Shown here: piece by piece, positions 1 through 8,670 of the stretch | Layout of the letters: every line of letters begins with the position of its first letter | Numbering within the stretch: the first letter of the stretch is position 1 | From: Micromonospora nigra | GTDB lineage: Bacteria; Actinomycetota; Actinomycetes; Mycobacteriales; Micromonosporaceae | Direction: 5' to 3' | Assembly: GCF_900091585.1 (NCBI RefSeq) | Contig: NZ_FMHT01000003.1 | Coordinates: forward strand, 3,401,501-3,465,500 | DNA: 64,000 bases | Notes under the pieces: model-generated | Told to the model about the DNA's origin: nothing | Database searches by the model: none | The model's input: the letters and a program-made list of their open reading frames with translations, nothing else | Program-made: the position numbers and the translations under genes

Positions 1-92
1 GGGTGCCGGGTCGGCTGGTCCACCGGGACCGTTGACCGCGGGTGCCGGGTCGGTGGATCCACCGGGACCGGTGGTCGCCGGTGCCCGGCCGG
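1..92. repeat. 39-bp direct repeats inside the hldE-like tail
   Basis: The motif gggtgccgggtcgg occurs at 1-14 and 40-53, and a diverged copy starts near 79, giving a 39-bp (13-codon) period. On the coding minus strand each unit encodes a Pro/Gly/Ala-rich stretch. The array may continue left of the window. Confidence 0.7.
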
Positions 93-1860
93 CGGAGTCG
101 GCGGCGGCAGTGCCGGCGGCGTGGCCGTGCGCGCGGATCCGGTCGATGATCGCGGAGGTGGAGCGGTCCGGCACGTACCCGAGGGTGCGGACCTGCCCGC
201 CCAGCCGGCGTACCAGCGGGGCCTCGGGCACCAGCTCCGGCGGGTAGTCGCCACCCTTGACGTACACGTGGGGGCGCACGGCCTCGATCAGCGCGGCCGG
301 GGAGTCCTCCTCGAACACCACCACGTGGTCGACGCAGGACAGCGCGGCGAGCAGGGCGACGCGGTCCTCCACGGGGTTCACCGGCCGGTCCGGGCCCTTG
401 AGCCGGCGGACGCTGCCGTCGGAGTTGACGGCCACGACCAGCACGTCGCCCAACGCCCGCGCCTGTTCCAGGTAGCGCACGTGCCCCCGGTGCAGCACGT
501 CGAAGCAGCCGTTGGTGAAGACCACCGAGCGGCCGGCGGCGCGGTGCTCGGCGGCGATCGCGGTCAGGTCGGCCCCGCCGACCAGCGGGGCCGCGTCGGG
601 TCGGGCGGCGGGCACGTCCAGCGCGGCCAGCAGGTCGTCGCGGCGGCACACGCAGGTGCCCGTCCCCGACACGGTGATCGTGGCGGCGAGCTGGGCCAGT
701 TGCGCGGCGGTGGGCAGCGGCGCGTCGGCGGCCAGCGCCAGCGTCATCGCGGCCAGGTAGGCGTCCCCGGCCCCGACGGCATGGCTGGCCGGCACCGGGG
801 TGCTGTGACTGCGGCGGGGCTCGCCGTCGGCCCCGCCGACCACCGCGCCCTCGGTGTCCAGGGTCACCGCGACCACGGCGGCGCCGGTGTGCGCGCGCAG
901 TTCCGCCAGCCGGGACTGGGCCAGGACAGCCCGGTCGACGCCGGCCCCCGCGGCGGCGTTCACGGTCACGCCGGTCCCGGTGACGCTGAGCCCGTCGCCG
1001 GTCATCGCCACCCGACCCTCGCCGGGCGTCGGCTCGCCGGTCGGCCCGTCGGTGCGGCGCATGCCCGCCTCGCGGGGCGCGGCACCCACGGTCAGCTCGG
1101 ACGGTCCGTCGGCCGGGTCCTCCCCGGGATGGTCGAGGTGGAGCCCGGCGTGGCCGGCGGCGCGGGCGGCGGTGCCGGCGCGGGCCAACAGCCGGGTCGC
1201 CTCGGCGAAGCTCGGGGTGACCACGGTGGGGGCGAGTCCCCGCCAGTCGGCCAGGTCGTGCGCGTCCAGCGAGACCGTCGCGTACCGGTCGCGGTGTGCC
1301 ACCAGCCAGGCGCGGACGGCGGCGGGCAGCGCGCCGAGGCCGTAGTCGCACACCACCAGCGTGGGTGGCTCGCCGCCGGTGGCGGCGCGTAGTTCCTCGG
1401 TGGCGCAGCCGAGGGCGGTCAGCAGGTGCCGGACGCCGTCGTCGTCGAGCGGGTCGTCGGGGTCCCCGGAGTCCTCGCGCAGCAGGATCTGGTCACCGGC
1501 CAGCATGCGGCGCTTCACCGGCGTGGGGCGGCCCGGCTGGTTGACGGTGCGGTCCCAGACGCCGGCCCGGTCGAGGCAGTCGTGCAGTTCGTCCCCGGCC
1601 ACGTCGGCGCCGACCGGGGCGACCAGCACCGCCCGGCCGCCCAGCGCGGCGACGTTGACCGCCGTGTTGGCCGCGCCCCCGGCCGCCGAGATGCGGCGAC
1701 GCAGGGTGAGCACCGGGGCGGGCGCCTCCCGGCACAGCCGGTCGGAGTCGGCGAACCGCCACTCGTCGAGCATGGCGTCCCCGACGACCAGGACGGGACG
1801 TCCCCGCCAGCTCTCCACCACCGAGGCGAGCCGGCGCTGTTCCGCTGCTGCTCCTCCCAT
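1..1860 (-). CDS. hldE: HldE-like bifunctional sugar kinase / ADP-sugar nucleotidyltransferase (3' end cut by window)
   Basis: Predicted cytoplasmic bifunctional enzyme: a PfkB-family kinase phosphorylating a heptose-7-phosphate-like sugar at C1, fused to a nucleotidyltransferase making the ADP-sugar. From ATG at 1860 the frame stays open to base 1 (620 codons). The PfkB domain starts at VLVVGDAMLDEW (about residues 23-34) and ends with the anion-hole/catalytic GAGD at 363-366. The second domain opens with FTNGCFDVLHRGH, its HxGH motif at 457-460, and continues through NSDGSVRRLKG. After the catalytic part comes a Pro/Gly/Ala tail encoded by 39-bp direct repeats, which runs out of the window. 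Gram-positive actinobacteria lack LPS, so the ADP-heptose-type sugar would serve another glycoconjugate or a natural product. The enzyme class is well supported; the exact sugar is inferred. Confidence 0.88.
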   Translation of the reverse strand, partial: MGGAAAEQRRLASVVESWRGRPVLVVGDAMLDEWRFADSDRLCREAPAPVLTLRRRISAAGGAANTAVNVAALGGRAVLVAPVGADVAGDELHDCLDRAGVWDRTVNQPGRPTPVKRRMLAGDQILLREDSGDPDDPLDDDGVRHLLTALGCATEELRAATGGEPPTLVVCDYGLGALPAAVRAWLVAHRDRYATVSLDAHDLADWRGLAPTVVTPSFAEATRLLARAGTAARAAGHAGLHLDHPGEDPADGPSELTVGAAPREAGMRRTDGPTGEPTPGEGRVAMTGDGLSVTGTGVTVNAAAGAGVDRAVLAQSRLAELRAHTGAAVVAVTLDTEGAVVGGADGEPRRSHSTPVPASHAVGAGDAYLAAMTLALAADAPLPTAAQLAQLAATITVSGTGTCVCRRDDLLAALDVPAARPDAAPLVGGADLTAIAAEHRAAGRSVVFTNGCFDVLHRGHVRYLEQARALGDVLVVAVNSDGSVRRLKGPDRPVNPVEDRVALLAALSCVDHVVVFEEDSPAALIEAVRPHVYVKGGDYPPELVPEAPLVRRLGGQVRTLGYVPDRSTSAIIDRIRAHGHAAGTAAADSAGRAPATTGPGGSTDPAPAVNGPGGPADPAP

Positions 1861-1979
1861 GGCCGCCGCGTCCCCCGGGCCGGTCCGGTCAAACCTGCGG
1901 CGTCGACCACGGGGAGGGGGCGTTTCGGGCATCCGGTCCCGGGAAGGGATTTCCGGGTACCCCCGAGAGGAGAGCAACG

Positions 1980-2528
1980 ATGGCAGCGACACTGCAGGGC
2001 AAGCGGATCGCGTTCCTGGCCGCGGACGGCGTGGAGGAGGTCGAGTACGTCCAGCCCCGCGAGGCGGTCGAGCAGGCCGGGGCCACCGTCGAACTGGTCT
2101 CGCTCAAGCCCGGTGCGATCCGGTCGTTCAACCACCTGGACCAGTCGGAGACGTACGACGTGGACGTGGCGGCGGCGGACGCGGACGCCGGGCGCTACGA
2201 CGGGCTGGTCCTGCCGGGCGGCGTGGCGAATCCGGACTTCCTGCGCGCGGACCCCGAGGCGGTCGGGTTCGTGAAGGCGTTCTTCGACGCCGGCAAGCCG
2301 GTCGGGGTGATCTGCCACGGGCCGTGGACGCTGGTGGAGGCGGACGTGGTGCGGGGCCGCCGGTTGACGAGCTGGCCGAGCCTGCGCACCGATCTGGTCA
2401 ACGCGGGCGCGGACTGGGTCGACGAGGAGGTCGTCACGGACAACGGGCTGGTCTCCAGCCGCAGGCCCGACGACCTGCCGGCGTTCTGCGCGAAGATCGT
2501 CGAGGAGTTCGCCGAGGGCCGCCACTGA
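1980..2528 (+). CDS. DJ-1/PfpI family protein (glutamine amidotransferase-like)
   Basis: 182-residue single-domain DJ-1/PfpI-superfamily protein. The nucleophile elbow GVICHGPW puts the reactive cysteine at C112 followed by H113, and the acidic residue expected to tune it lies in DGVEEVEY (E19/E20). The LPGGVANPD segment (about 78-86) is the usual loop before the nucleophile. Members act as proteases, deglycases or stress proteins; the sequence does not decide which. The ATG is preceded by an AGGAG-type ribosome site. It is divergent from the hldE-like gene, with 119 bp shared upstream. Confidence 0.88.
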   Translation: MAATLQGKRIAFLAADGVEEVEYVQPREAVEQAGATVELVSLKPGAIRSFNHLDQSETYDVDVAAADADAGRYDGLVLPGGVANPDFLRADPEAVGFVKAFFDAGKPVGVICHGPWTLVEADVVRGRRLTSWPSLRTDLVNAGADWVDEEVVTDNGLVSSRRPDDLPAFCAKIVEEFAEGRH

Positions 2529-2657
2529 CCCGGCAGCCGCGTCGGGTCCATCGGCGCACGGCCTGTCGTCGGCCGCCGCCCATCGCGGGCCGCCGCCCGT
2601 CTTCAGGCCACCGGCGCTCGTCGGGCTGCCGCCCGTGCCGTCCGCTGCCGCCCGTCC

Positions 2658-3959
2658 TCAGGCCGCCAGCGTGGTGACGCGGGCGGCCTGGGCGGCGTCC
2701 TCGGCCTCCTTGTGGGCCAGGCCGTCGCGGGCGTCGTAGCGCAGGAAGGCGGGCAGGGCCGCGGCCAGCGCGACCGTGCCCACGACGCAGAGCACGCCGC
2801 CGGAGACGATCGAGCCCTGGATGCCGAGCGGGGTGCGGGCCATCAGGCCGGAGCGGAGCTGCCCGAGCAGGGGCCCGGTGGAGTACGACAGCATCTCGAT
2901 CCCGGCGAGTCGGCCGCGCAGGTGATCGGGGATCGTCTGGTTCCAGATGGTCATCCGGAACAGTCCGGAGACCATGTCCGCCGCGCCGGCGAAGGCCAGG
3001 AAGAACAGCGCCCACCACAGGTTCGTGACGAGACCGAAGCCGATGATGCCCAGCCCCCAGGCGCCGGCGGCGAACACCACCATCAGTCCGTGCCGGTGCA
3101 CCCGGGCCGTCCACCCGGAGCTGAGGGTGGCCGCCATCGAGCCCACGGCCGGCGCGGCGTAGAGCAGGCCGAGCACGGCGGGGCCGCCCATCCGCTCGGC
3201 CATGAACGGGTAGAGCGCCTGCGGCATGCCGAAGAACATCGCGTTGATGTCGACGAGATACGTGCCGAGCAGTTCGGGACGGCTACGCGCGTACCGCAGG
3301 CCCGTGGCCACCGACCGCAGCGACGGCCGGTCGGCCGCCGGGGGTGGCGGCATCGCCCGCATGTAGGCCAGGCAGAGCAGGGACACGACGAAGGTGGCCA
3401 GGTCGACCGCGTACACCCAGACCAGGTCGACGCTGGCGATCAGCACCCCGGCCAGGGCGGGGCCGGCGAGCTGGGTGATCTGCATCCGCAGCGAGTTCAG
3501 TGCGGAGGCTGCCGGGATCTGGTCGGGTACGACGAGGCGTGGGGTCATCCCCTCCAGGGCGGGCCGGCGCAGGCCGTCGAGTGCGGCGGTCAGCGCCGCC
3601 ACCACGTAGAGCAGCCAGAGCTGCGGCTGCGAGCCGAGCGAGTTGACCAGCAGCACACCGCAGAGCAGGGCGAGCCCGATCTCGCCGCCGAACACCAGCA
3701 GCCGCCGGTCGAGGAAGTCGGCGAGCGCGCCGCCGACGAACGACATCACCAGCAGCGGCAGCAGTTCACAGACGCCGATCAGGCCGACCAGCAGGGGATC
3801 GCCGGTGAGGTGGTAGACCTGGTACGGCACGGTCACGTAGGTGATGAAGGATCCGAAGCCGGACACGCCCGCGGCGGAGAACACCAGCCGGTAGTCCCGT
3901 GAGGTGCGCAGGGGCGAGACGTCCAGCGCCACCCGGCGCAGCAGTTCCACTCCCGGCAT
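2658..3959 (-). CDS. MFS transporter (EntS-like exporter)
   Basis: 433-residue polytopic membrane protein of the major facilitator superfamily with about 12 hydrophobic segments. The loop GGALADFLDRR between segments 2 and 3 is the family's conserved acidic/arginine motif, and GRLAGIEML is the matching repeat in the second half. Overall it resembles enterobactin-exporter-type MFS_3 proteins. I start it at ATG 3959, giving MPGVELLRRV; the frame stays open upstream across the Nudix gene, but that part has no transporter sequence. A weak GTG alternative lies three codons in. Substrate unknown. It follows the Nudix gene on the same strand, 101 bp away. Confidence 0.86.
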   Translation of the reverse strand: MPGVELLRRVALDVSPLRTSRDYRLVFSAAGVSGFGSFITYVTVPYQVYHLTGDPLLVGLIGVCELLPLLVMSFVGGALADFLDRRLLVFGGEIGLALLCGVLLVNSLGSQPQLWLLYVVAALTAALDGLRRPALEGMTPRLVVPDQIPAASALNSLRMQITQLAGPALAGVLIASVDLVWVYAVDLATFVVSLLCLAYMRAMPPPPAADRPSLRSVATGLRYARSRPELLGTYLVDINAMFFGMPQALYPFMAERMGGPAVLGLLYAAPAVGSMAATLSSGWTARVHRHGLMVVFAAGAWGLGIIGFGLVTNLWWALFFLAFAGAADMVSGLFRMTIWNQTIPDHLRGRLAGIEMLSYSTGPLLGQLRSGLMARTPLGIQGSIVSGGVLCVVGTVALAAALPAFLRYDARDGLAHKEAEDAAQAARVTTLAA

Positions 3960-4060
3960 GTTCGCCGACCGCGGGCCGCCTGTCGACGTGATACGCGTCG
4001 CCTGGCGACCTGATCCCCGTCGGCGGCCCTCGCCACCATCCTCGTCGGCGGCGACGACGC

Positions 4061-4552
4061 CTACTTCAGGATCAGCCGGTTGGTCTTCTCGAAGACGTCC
4101 AGGTCGGCGAGGGTCTCCGGGACGCTGACGGACAGCGGGGCGGGAAGCGCCTCCCGGTGGAAGAAGCCGGCGTCGATGGTCTCGTCTGTGGCGCGGGCCA
4201 GCACGCCGTCCCACTCCTCCACCCGGAACGCCGTGGTGAAGATCTGGTAGGTGTGGCCGTACATGTTGGTCCTGGTGCGGTCCGGCCCGGTGTAGAGGGC
4301 GAACGCGCTGACCCGCAGGGCACGCAGCCCGGTCTCCTCGCGGACCTCCCGGACGGCGCAGTCGGCGATGGACTCGCCCAGCTCCATGGCCCCGGCGGGC
4401 ATCGCCCACTGCCCGTTGTCGGAGCGGCGGATCAGCAGCAGCCGCCCCGCGTTGTCGCGTACCACCGCGCGGGCGCCGACGAACATCAGCGTCCGGTCGC
4501 CGGCCAGCGCGCGCAGCTGCCCCACGTACGAGTCGGCCCAGGAGATGCTCAC
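4061..4552 (-). CDS. Nudix hydrolase
   Basis: 163-residue Nudix pyrophosphohydrolase, cytoplasmic. The complete Nudix box spans residues 54-76: G54, E60, then REVREETG with E69, E72 and E73 as metal ligands. N-terminal strands (FVGARAVVRDNAGRLLLIRR) fit the fold. Substrate cannot be read; the sequence resembles the broad NUDIX proteins that clean nucleoside-diphosphate derivatives. The start is GTG 4552. On the minus strand TAAATT sits exactly 6 nt before it, fitting a leaderless transcript and supporting this start over downstream codons. Confidence 0.9.
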   Translation of the reverse strand: MSISWADSYVGQLRALAGDRTLMFVGARAVVRDNAGRLLLIRRSDNGQWAMPAGAMELGESIADCAVREVREETGLRALRVSAFALYTGPDRTRTNMYGHTYQIFTTAFRVEEWDGVLARATDETIDAGFFHREALPAPLSVSVPETLADLDVFEKTNRLILK

Positions 4553-4707
4553 CCGGCCAATTTACGGGGCTTCCCTTCGGGGGGCCGGCGACACTAGCTT
4601 GTTACCCGTGCGTAGCACTTTTCGGATTCTGGCTACGCCGTAACGTTTTCCGGCGCACCATCGCCGGTAGGGGTAGGGAAGCACTCCTGTGGAAATCCCT
4701 CCCCAAG

Positions 4708-4744
4708 GGGCGGCCCCGGCGTTCGCACCGCGCCGGGGCCGCCC
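4708..4744. terminator. Perfect 14-bp GC hairpin
   Basis: Left arm 4708-4721 (gggcggccccggcg) and right arm 4731-4744 are exact reverse complements around a 9-nt loop. No U-tract follows. It lies between the quinone oxidoreductase stop on the minus strand and the Nudix promoter, so it most likely ends the oxidoreductase transcript. Confidence 0.6.
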
Positions 4745-4779
4745 GCTCCATGCGGGGGCTACCCGCACCGTCCATTCTT

Positions 4780-4794
4780 GCGAAGATTCTTCGC
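4780..4794. promoter_or_regulatory. Short perfect palindrome after the quinone oxidoreductase
   Basis: gcgaagattcttcgc is a 7-bp inverted repeat around one base, AT-richer than its surroundings, 40 bp past the oxidoreductase stop. It could be a protein-binding site or part of the termination region; nothing else supports either role. Confidence 0.25.
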
Positions 4795-4833
4795 CTCTGT
4801 CCCGCTGATGGGAAAACCCACCCGGCCGTCGCC

Positions 4834-5844
4834 CTACTCGCTGGTCGTCACGAGCACCTTGCCGACCACCGCGTCCTCCACCGCCTGCTGCGCGGCGGCC
4901 GTGGCCGCCAACGGGTGGTGGTGCAGCGGCAGCCCCATGTCCTCGCCCACCCGGATCCCGCCCTGCGCCGCGGCGGCCGCCACGTCGTTCACCGCCTGCG
5001 CCTTGGCCGCCTTCGGCATCGTGTACACCAGCACGAACTGCCAGCGTGCGTTCGGCGCCATCAGCGGCCGGATCGGCAGCGTCACCTCGCCCCCGCCGTC
5101 GTCGGCGTACACGGCGACCACCCCACCCGTGCGCAGCAGCGCGACGTCGGCGGCGGCGTTGCGTGCCGCCGACACCTCCACCACCGCGTGCACCCCGTCG
5201 GGGGCGATCTTGCGGACCTCCTCGACCACGTCCTGCCGGCGGTAGTCGACCACGAACGACGCCCCGGCCGCCGCCGCGAGCTGTGCCTTCTCCGGACTGC
5301 TCACCGTGGCCACCACGCAGGCGTCGGCCCAGCGGGCCAACTGGATCGCCGCGTTGCCCACGGCACCCGCCCCACCCTGCACCAGGATCGTGTGGTCACT
5401 GAGCGCCCCGGCGTGCAGCCGGTCCGGCAGGTACTCACCGGAGGTCAGGCAGCGGTGCGCGGTCAGGAACGGGATGCCCAGGCAGGCACCCAGGTCGAAG
5501 GGGGCGTCGCCGAGGCGTACGGCCTGCCGGACCGGCACCACCGTGTACTCGGCGCAGGTGCCCCACGGCCGCTGCCAGGCGGCCTCCCACAGCCAGACCC
5601 GCTCGCCGATCAGGTCACGGTCGACGCCCTCGCCCACCGCCTCCACCACCCCGGCGCCGTCCTGCCCCGGAGTCTGCCCGCCGGGCGGAACGGGGCCCTG
5701 CCGGCGGGCCTTCCAGTCCGTCGGGTTGACCCCGGCCACGGCCACCCGCACCAGCACCTCGCCCGGCCCCGGCTCCGGCACCGGCCGGTCCACCACCTGG
5801 AGCACCGAGGCGTCGCCGGTGCGCTCGTACACGATCGCCTTCAT
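4834..5844 (-). CDS. NADPH:quinone oxidoreductase (zinc-independent MDR family)
   Basis: 336-residue medium-chain dehydrogenase/reductase of the quinone-oxidoreductase type. The N-terminal GroES-like domain (MKAIVYERTG, then GVNPTDWKARR) lacks the structural-zinc cysteines, and the Rossmann domain has GGAGAVG at 157-163 for NADPH. Predicted role: one- or two-electron reduction of quinones or unsaturated carbonyls in the cytoplasm. The ATG at 5844 follows a strong GAGGAGG ribosome site. The HAD phosphatase lies just upstream on the same strand (54 bp), so the two may be co-transcribed. Confidence 0.9.
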   Translation of the reverse strand: MKAIVYERTGDASVLQVVDRPVPEPGPGEVLVRVAVAGVNPTDWKARRQGPVPPGGQTPGQDGAGVVEAVGEGVDRDLIGERVWLWEAAWQRPWGTCAEYTVVPVRQAVRLGDAPFDLGACLGIPFLTAHRCLTSGEYLPDRLHAGALSDHTILVQGGAGAVGNAAIQLARWADACVVATVSSPEKAQLAAAAGASFVVDYRRQDVVEEVRKIAPDGVHAVVEVSAARNAAADVALLRTGGVVAVYADDGGGEVTLPIRPLMAPNARWQFVLVYTMPKAAKAQAVNDVAAAAAQGGIRVGEDMGLPLHHHPLAATAAAQQAVEDAVVGKVLVTTSE

Positions 5845-5898
5845 CGCGCCTCCTCACTCACCGTGCCCTGACGGCTGCCGTACCCGACGGATCCGCCC

Positions 5899-6579
5899 TC
5901 ATGCCCCCGGCCGGGGCACGGCTGCGCCGAGGCCCGCCACCAGTTCCGGGGTCAGCTCGCCGACCGAGCCCAGCACCACCGCCGCCTGCTCCCGCGCGTC
6001 AGGGTCCAGCGGATACGCCCCGTGCGGCACCGCCACCACGACCATCCCGGCAGCCGCCGCCGAACGGACCCCGTTCGACGAGTCCTCCACGGCCACGCAG
6101 CGCGCGGGAGCCACCCCCAGCCGGTCGGCCACCGCCAGGTAAACGTCCGGTGCCGGCTTGCCGTGGGCGGTCTCCTCCGTCGACAGGGTGGTGCGGAAGG
6201 TGTCGGTCAGGCCCGTCGCCGCCAGCGCCGCCGCGATCAGCCGCGTCGGCGACGAACTGGCCAGCCCCAGCGGCCACCGCGCGGCCAGCCGGCGTACCAC
6301 GTCGTCCGCACCGTCGATCAGCGGTACGCGGGCCGCGTACCGTCGGGCCATCTCCTCGACCACCTCGGCGGCGACCTGCTCGGCGGTACGGTCGACGCCC
6401 AACTCGCCGCTGAGGTAGCGGGCCCACTCACCGGTGCTCATGCCCATCAACCGACGCTGCGTGTCGTCCTGCCAGGTTCCGCCGTTGGCCGCCACGTACG
6501 CCCGGCGGACCTCCTCCCACACCGGCTCGGAGTCCACGATCACGCCGTCCAGGTCGAACACCACCGCATCCACCGTCAT
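5899..6579 (-). CDS. HAD-superfamily phosphatase (beta-PGM-like)
   Basis: 226-residue HAD hydrolase. Motif I is FDLDGVIVDSEP with nucleophile D9 and acid D11; motif II is the ASSSPT stretch, motif III the Lys of HGKPAPD, motif IV VEDSSNG. The helical cap between motifs I and II marks the phosphoglucomutase/phosphatase subclass. Start chosen at ATG 6579 because AGGAGG lies 8 nt upstream; an ATG six codons earlier (6597) overlaps that site. Substrate is probably a sugar phosphate, but this is family-level inference. Confidence 0.88.
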   Translation of the reverse strand: MTVDAVVFDLDGVIVDSEPVWEEVRRAYVAANGGTWQDDTQRRLMGMSTGEWARYLSGELGVDRTAEQVAAEVVEEMARRYAARVPLIDGADDVVRRLAARWPLGLASSSPTRLIAAALAATGLTDTFRTTLSTEETAHGKPAPDVYLAVADRLGVAPARCVAVEDSSNGVRSAAAAGMVVVAVPHGAYPLDPDAREQAAVVLGSVGELTPELVAGLGAAVPRPGA

Positions 6580-6750
6580 CCGGCCATCCTCCTCCATCCC
6601 CGTCGCTCACGGCGGCCGGTGGGGGCTGCGGGACGGTCGGCGTCGGGACGGTCGTCGGTGGGCGCGCTCAGCCGGTGGGCGCTCAGCCGGTCGGCGGCGC
6701 TCGGTCTTCGGGCGCGGCCAGTCGATGGTGCGGTCAGCAGGTGGGCGCGG

Positions 6751-7614
6751 TCAGGAGTCGAGGGCGGGAAGTCCGATGGGGCTTCCCGCCGGGATCACCG
6801 TGTGGGCGGCACGGGCGATCGGGTCGAGCAGCTCCCGCAGCCGACCCGTCCGCTCGGGGCCCAACTCGACCCAGGGGCGTGCGGCGGCGACGTCGGTGGC
6901 GTCCTCGACGGCCTGGAAGCGGGCGCGTCCCCGGTCGGTGGGCTTCCCGTCGACGGTCAACCAGCCCCGGTCGGTCAGCCGCTCGCGGGCCTGCGCCCAC
7001 TCCTGCTCCGACCAGCCCCGGCCCAGCAGGTTCGCCGGCGACATGTCCACCGCGACCCGCCAGGCCAGGGTCTCCACCGGGTCGAGATCGGCGGCGACGA
7101 GCGCCGCCACGTGCCCGTCGCCCCGGTGCTCGCGCAACGTCGTGGCGGCCTGCCAGAGCCGGGCCAGGGGGTAGTCGCCGTGCGGCAGGGCGGCGTTGGC
7201 GGCCCCCAACACCCGGCCGGCGGTCTGCACGGCACCGGCGGCGGTCTCCAGCAGCTCGGCCGCCTCGACCAGATGCGACTCCGGCAGCTCGTACGTCAGC
7301 TCGGCCAGGGCCTGCACCGCACCGGTGAGCCGGGCCCGCAGCGCCTCCTGCGGGGCGGCCAACGTCCACACCGCCGGTAGCGCGCGGGACACCATGTGCG
7401 GGGCGAAGCTGAAGAACGCCGCGACGACCGTCGGGGCGTCGCAGGCCCCCAGTGGGGCGGCCCGGCCCGCGAAGTAGCCGCGCCAGTAGCCCCGCAGCCC
7501 CACCGCCTCGTACGCGGCGCGCGAGCGCGGGTGGAAGTAGGTGATCGCGTGCACCGGCTCGTAGCGCGTCCACATCAAGCGGGCGGTGCGCCCCGGGTCG
7601 TCCAGCGTCGTCAC
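6751..7614 (-). CDS. SCO6745-family protein
   Basis: Protein of 287 residues matching the actinobacterial SCO6745 family in length and in its opening (TTLDDPGRTARLMW) and C-terminal (GWLTVDGKPTDRGRARF) segments. The latter looks like a winged-helix turn, and a helical N-terminal domain precedes it. No catalytic motif is visible and the family function is not established. GTG 7614 is preferred because GGAGG ends 5 nt upstream; GTG 7620 would overlap that site. The 170 bp after the stop (6580-6750) hold only imperfect GC-rich repeats. Confidence 0.78.
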   Translation of the reverse strand: MTTLDDPGRTARLMWTRYEPVHAITYFHPRSRAAYEAVGLRGYWRGYFAGRAAPLGACDAPTVVAAFFSFAPHMVSRALPAVWTLAAPQEALRARLTGAVQALAELTYELPESHLVEAAELLETAAGAVQTAGRVLGAANAALPHGDYPLARLWQAATTLREHRGDGHVAALVAADLDPVETLAWRVAVDMSPANLLGRGWSEQEWAQARERLTDRGWLTVDGKPTDRGRARFQAVEDATDVAAARPWVELGPERTGRLRELLDPIARAAHTVIPAGSPIGLPALDS

Positions 7615-7816
7615 GTGCACCTCCGCGTCCGGGTGGCCATGCCGGCGGCTGACCGCCGGGTGCTGCCGAACCTACTGCCGCAGGGTGACGGGCAGAAAGC
7701 CATCTGTGGGCAACGACATTCGTCGGATCAGCCCGGAACGGGATGAACGGTCGCGGAACGCGGCGACGGGCGCCCACCCCGGTGCCGGGTGGACGCCCGC
7801 CGTCGGACAGCTCGGA

Positions 7817-8464
7817 CTACTGCGCGGCCAGCACGTCCACCACGAACCGCAGCGGACCGGCCGGCCGGCCACCCGCCCCGTCGGTGCCGTACGCCTGCTC
7901 CGCCGGAATGTCGAGCTGGACGCGGCTGCCCACGTTCACCCCGACCAGGCCCTTGTCCCAGCCTTCGATGACCTGACCCACGCCGATCGGGAAGGTCGCC
8001 GGCTGGCCCCGCTCCCAGGACGAGTCGAACTGCTCGCCGGTGGCGTAGAACACCCCGACGTAGTTCGTGGTGATCGCCTGCCCGGCCTTGACCTCCGGCC
8101 CGGTGCCCTTGATCAGCGTGGTGACCGTGAGCTTGTCCAGCTCGCCCTGGCCGGCGCTGACGGTCGGCTTGGTGCCCAGCGCCGGGTCCGCCCCCTGCGG
8201 GAGCTGCGGCGCGGGGGCCGCACTCGGCTCCGCCGGGGCGCTGGCCGAGGCGGACGGGTTGCCGGCGGCCTGCTCGTCGGCGTCGTCGCCGCGCTGGCCG
8301 ACGATCACGAAGACGGTGATCAGCACCCCGGCCACCGCGACGGCGGCGAGCCCACCGGCCCACGCCTGTCGGCGGCGCTTGGCCTCCGCTGCCTTCTGAG
8401 CCGCCAACTGGGCGGCGAGTCGCCGCTCCGACTTCGTGGACCGGTTCTCCGTGCGCTCGCTCAC
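7817..8464 (-). CDS. Membrane-anchored FKBP-type peptidyl-prolyl cis-trans isomerase
   Basis: 215-residue protein: basic N-terminus (1-33), one membrane segment (about 35-56), Ala/Pro/Ser linker (60-95), then an FKBP domain (about 108-215). Active-site residues are present: Y135, F146, D147, V165-I166, W169 and Y192. The topology suggests an extracytoplasmic foldase tethered to the membrane. GTG 8464 is chosen because an AGGGAG site lies 8 nt before it; an upstream ATG at 8551 would add 29 residues of poor quality before the basic start. The gene stands alone. Confidence 0.9.
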   Translation of the reverse strand: MSERTENRSTKSERRLAAQLAAQKAAEAKRRRQAWAGGLAAVAVAGVLITVFVIVGQRGDDADEQAAGNPSASASAPAEPSAAPAPQLPQGADPALGTKPTVSAGQGELDKLTVTTLIKGTGPEVKAGQAITTNYVGVFYATGEQFDSSWERGQPATFPIGVGQVIEGWDKGLVGVNVGSRVQLDIPAEQAYGTDGAGGRPAGPLRFVVDVLAAQ

Positions 8465-8670
8465 GTCGTCGACTCCCTGCTGCGAAGGTGGGGTGGCCGG
8501 CGTCATCCGCCGGGGAAAGCCGACGCACACGGTACCCGCCCCGACGCCCACGGTGCCGCTTCACCCGGCGGTCCGGCCATCTATGTGCCCGGGTGTCCCA
8601 CCGGGCGGGCGGCGGGCCGGGGTGGGATGGCCGCAGCCGCGTGCCGGGGGCCGCCCTCCGGCGTCGCGGC

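Noticed and set aside
121..1392. Long open frame of 423 codons on the plus strand
   Set aside because: Low-complexity Gly/Arg/His/Gln composition opposite the clear HldE-like gene; a GC-rich shadow.
2658..4409. Possible fusion of the MFS transporter with an N-terminal domain read through the Nudix region
   Set aside because: The upstream part is an alternative frame over a Nudix gene with a full Nudix box; the transporter sequence begins near 3959.
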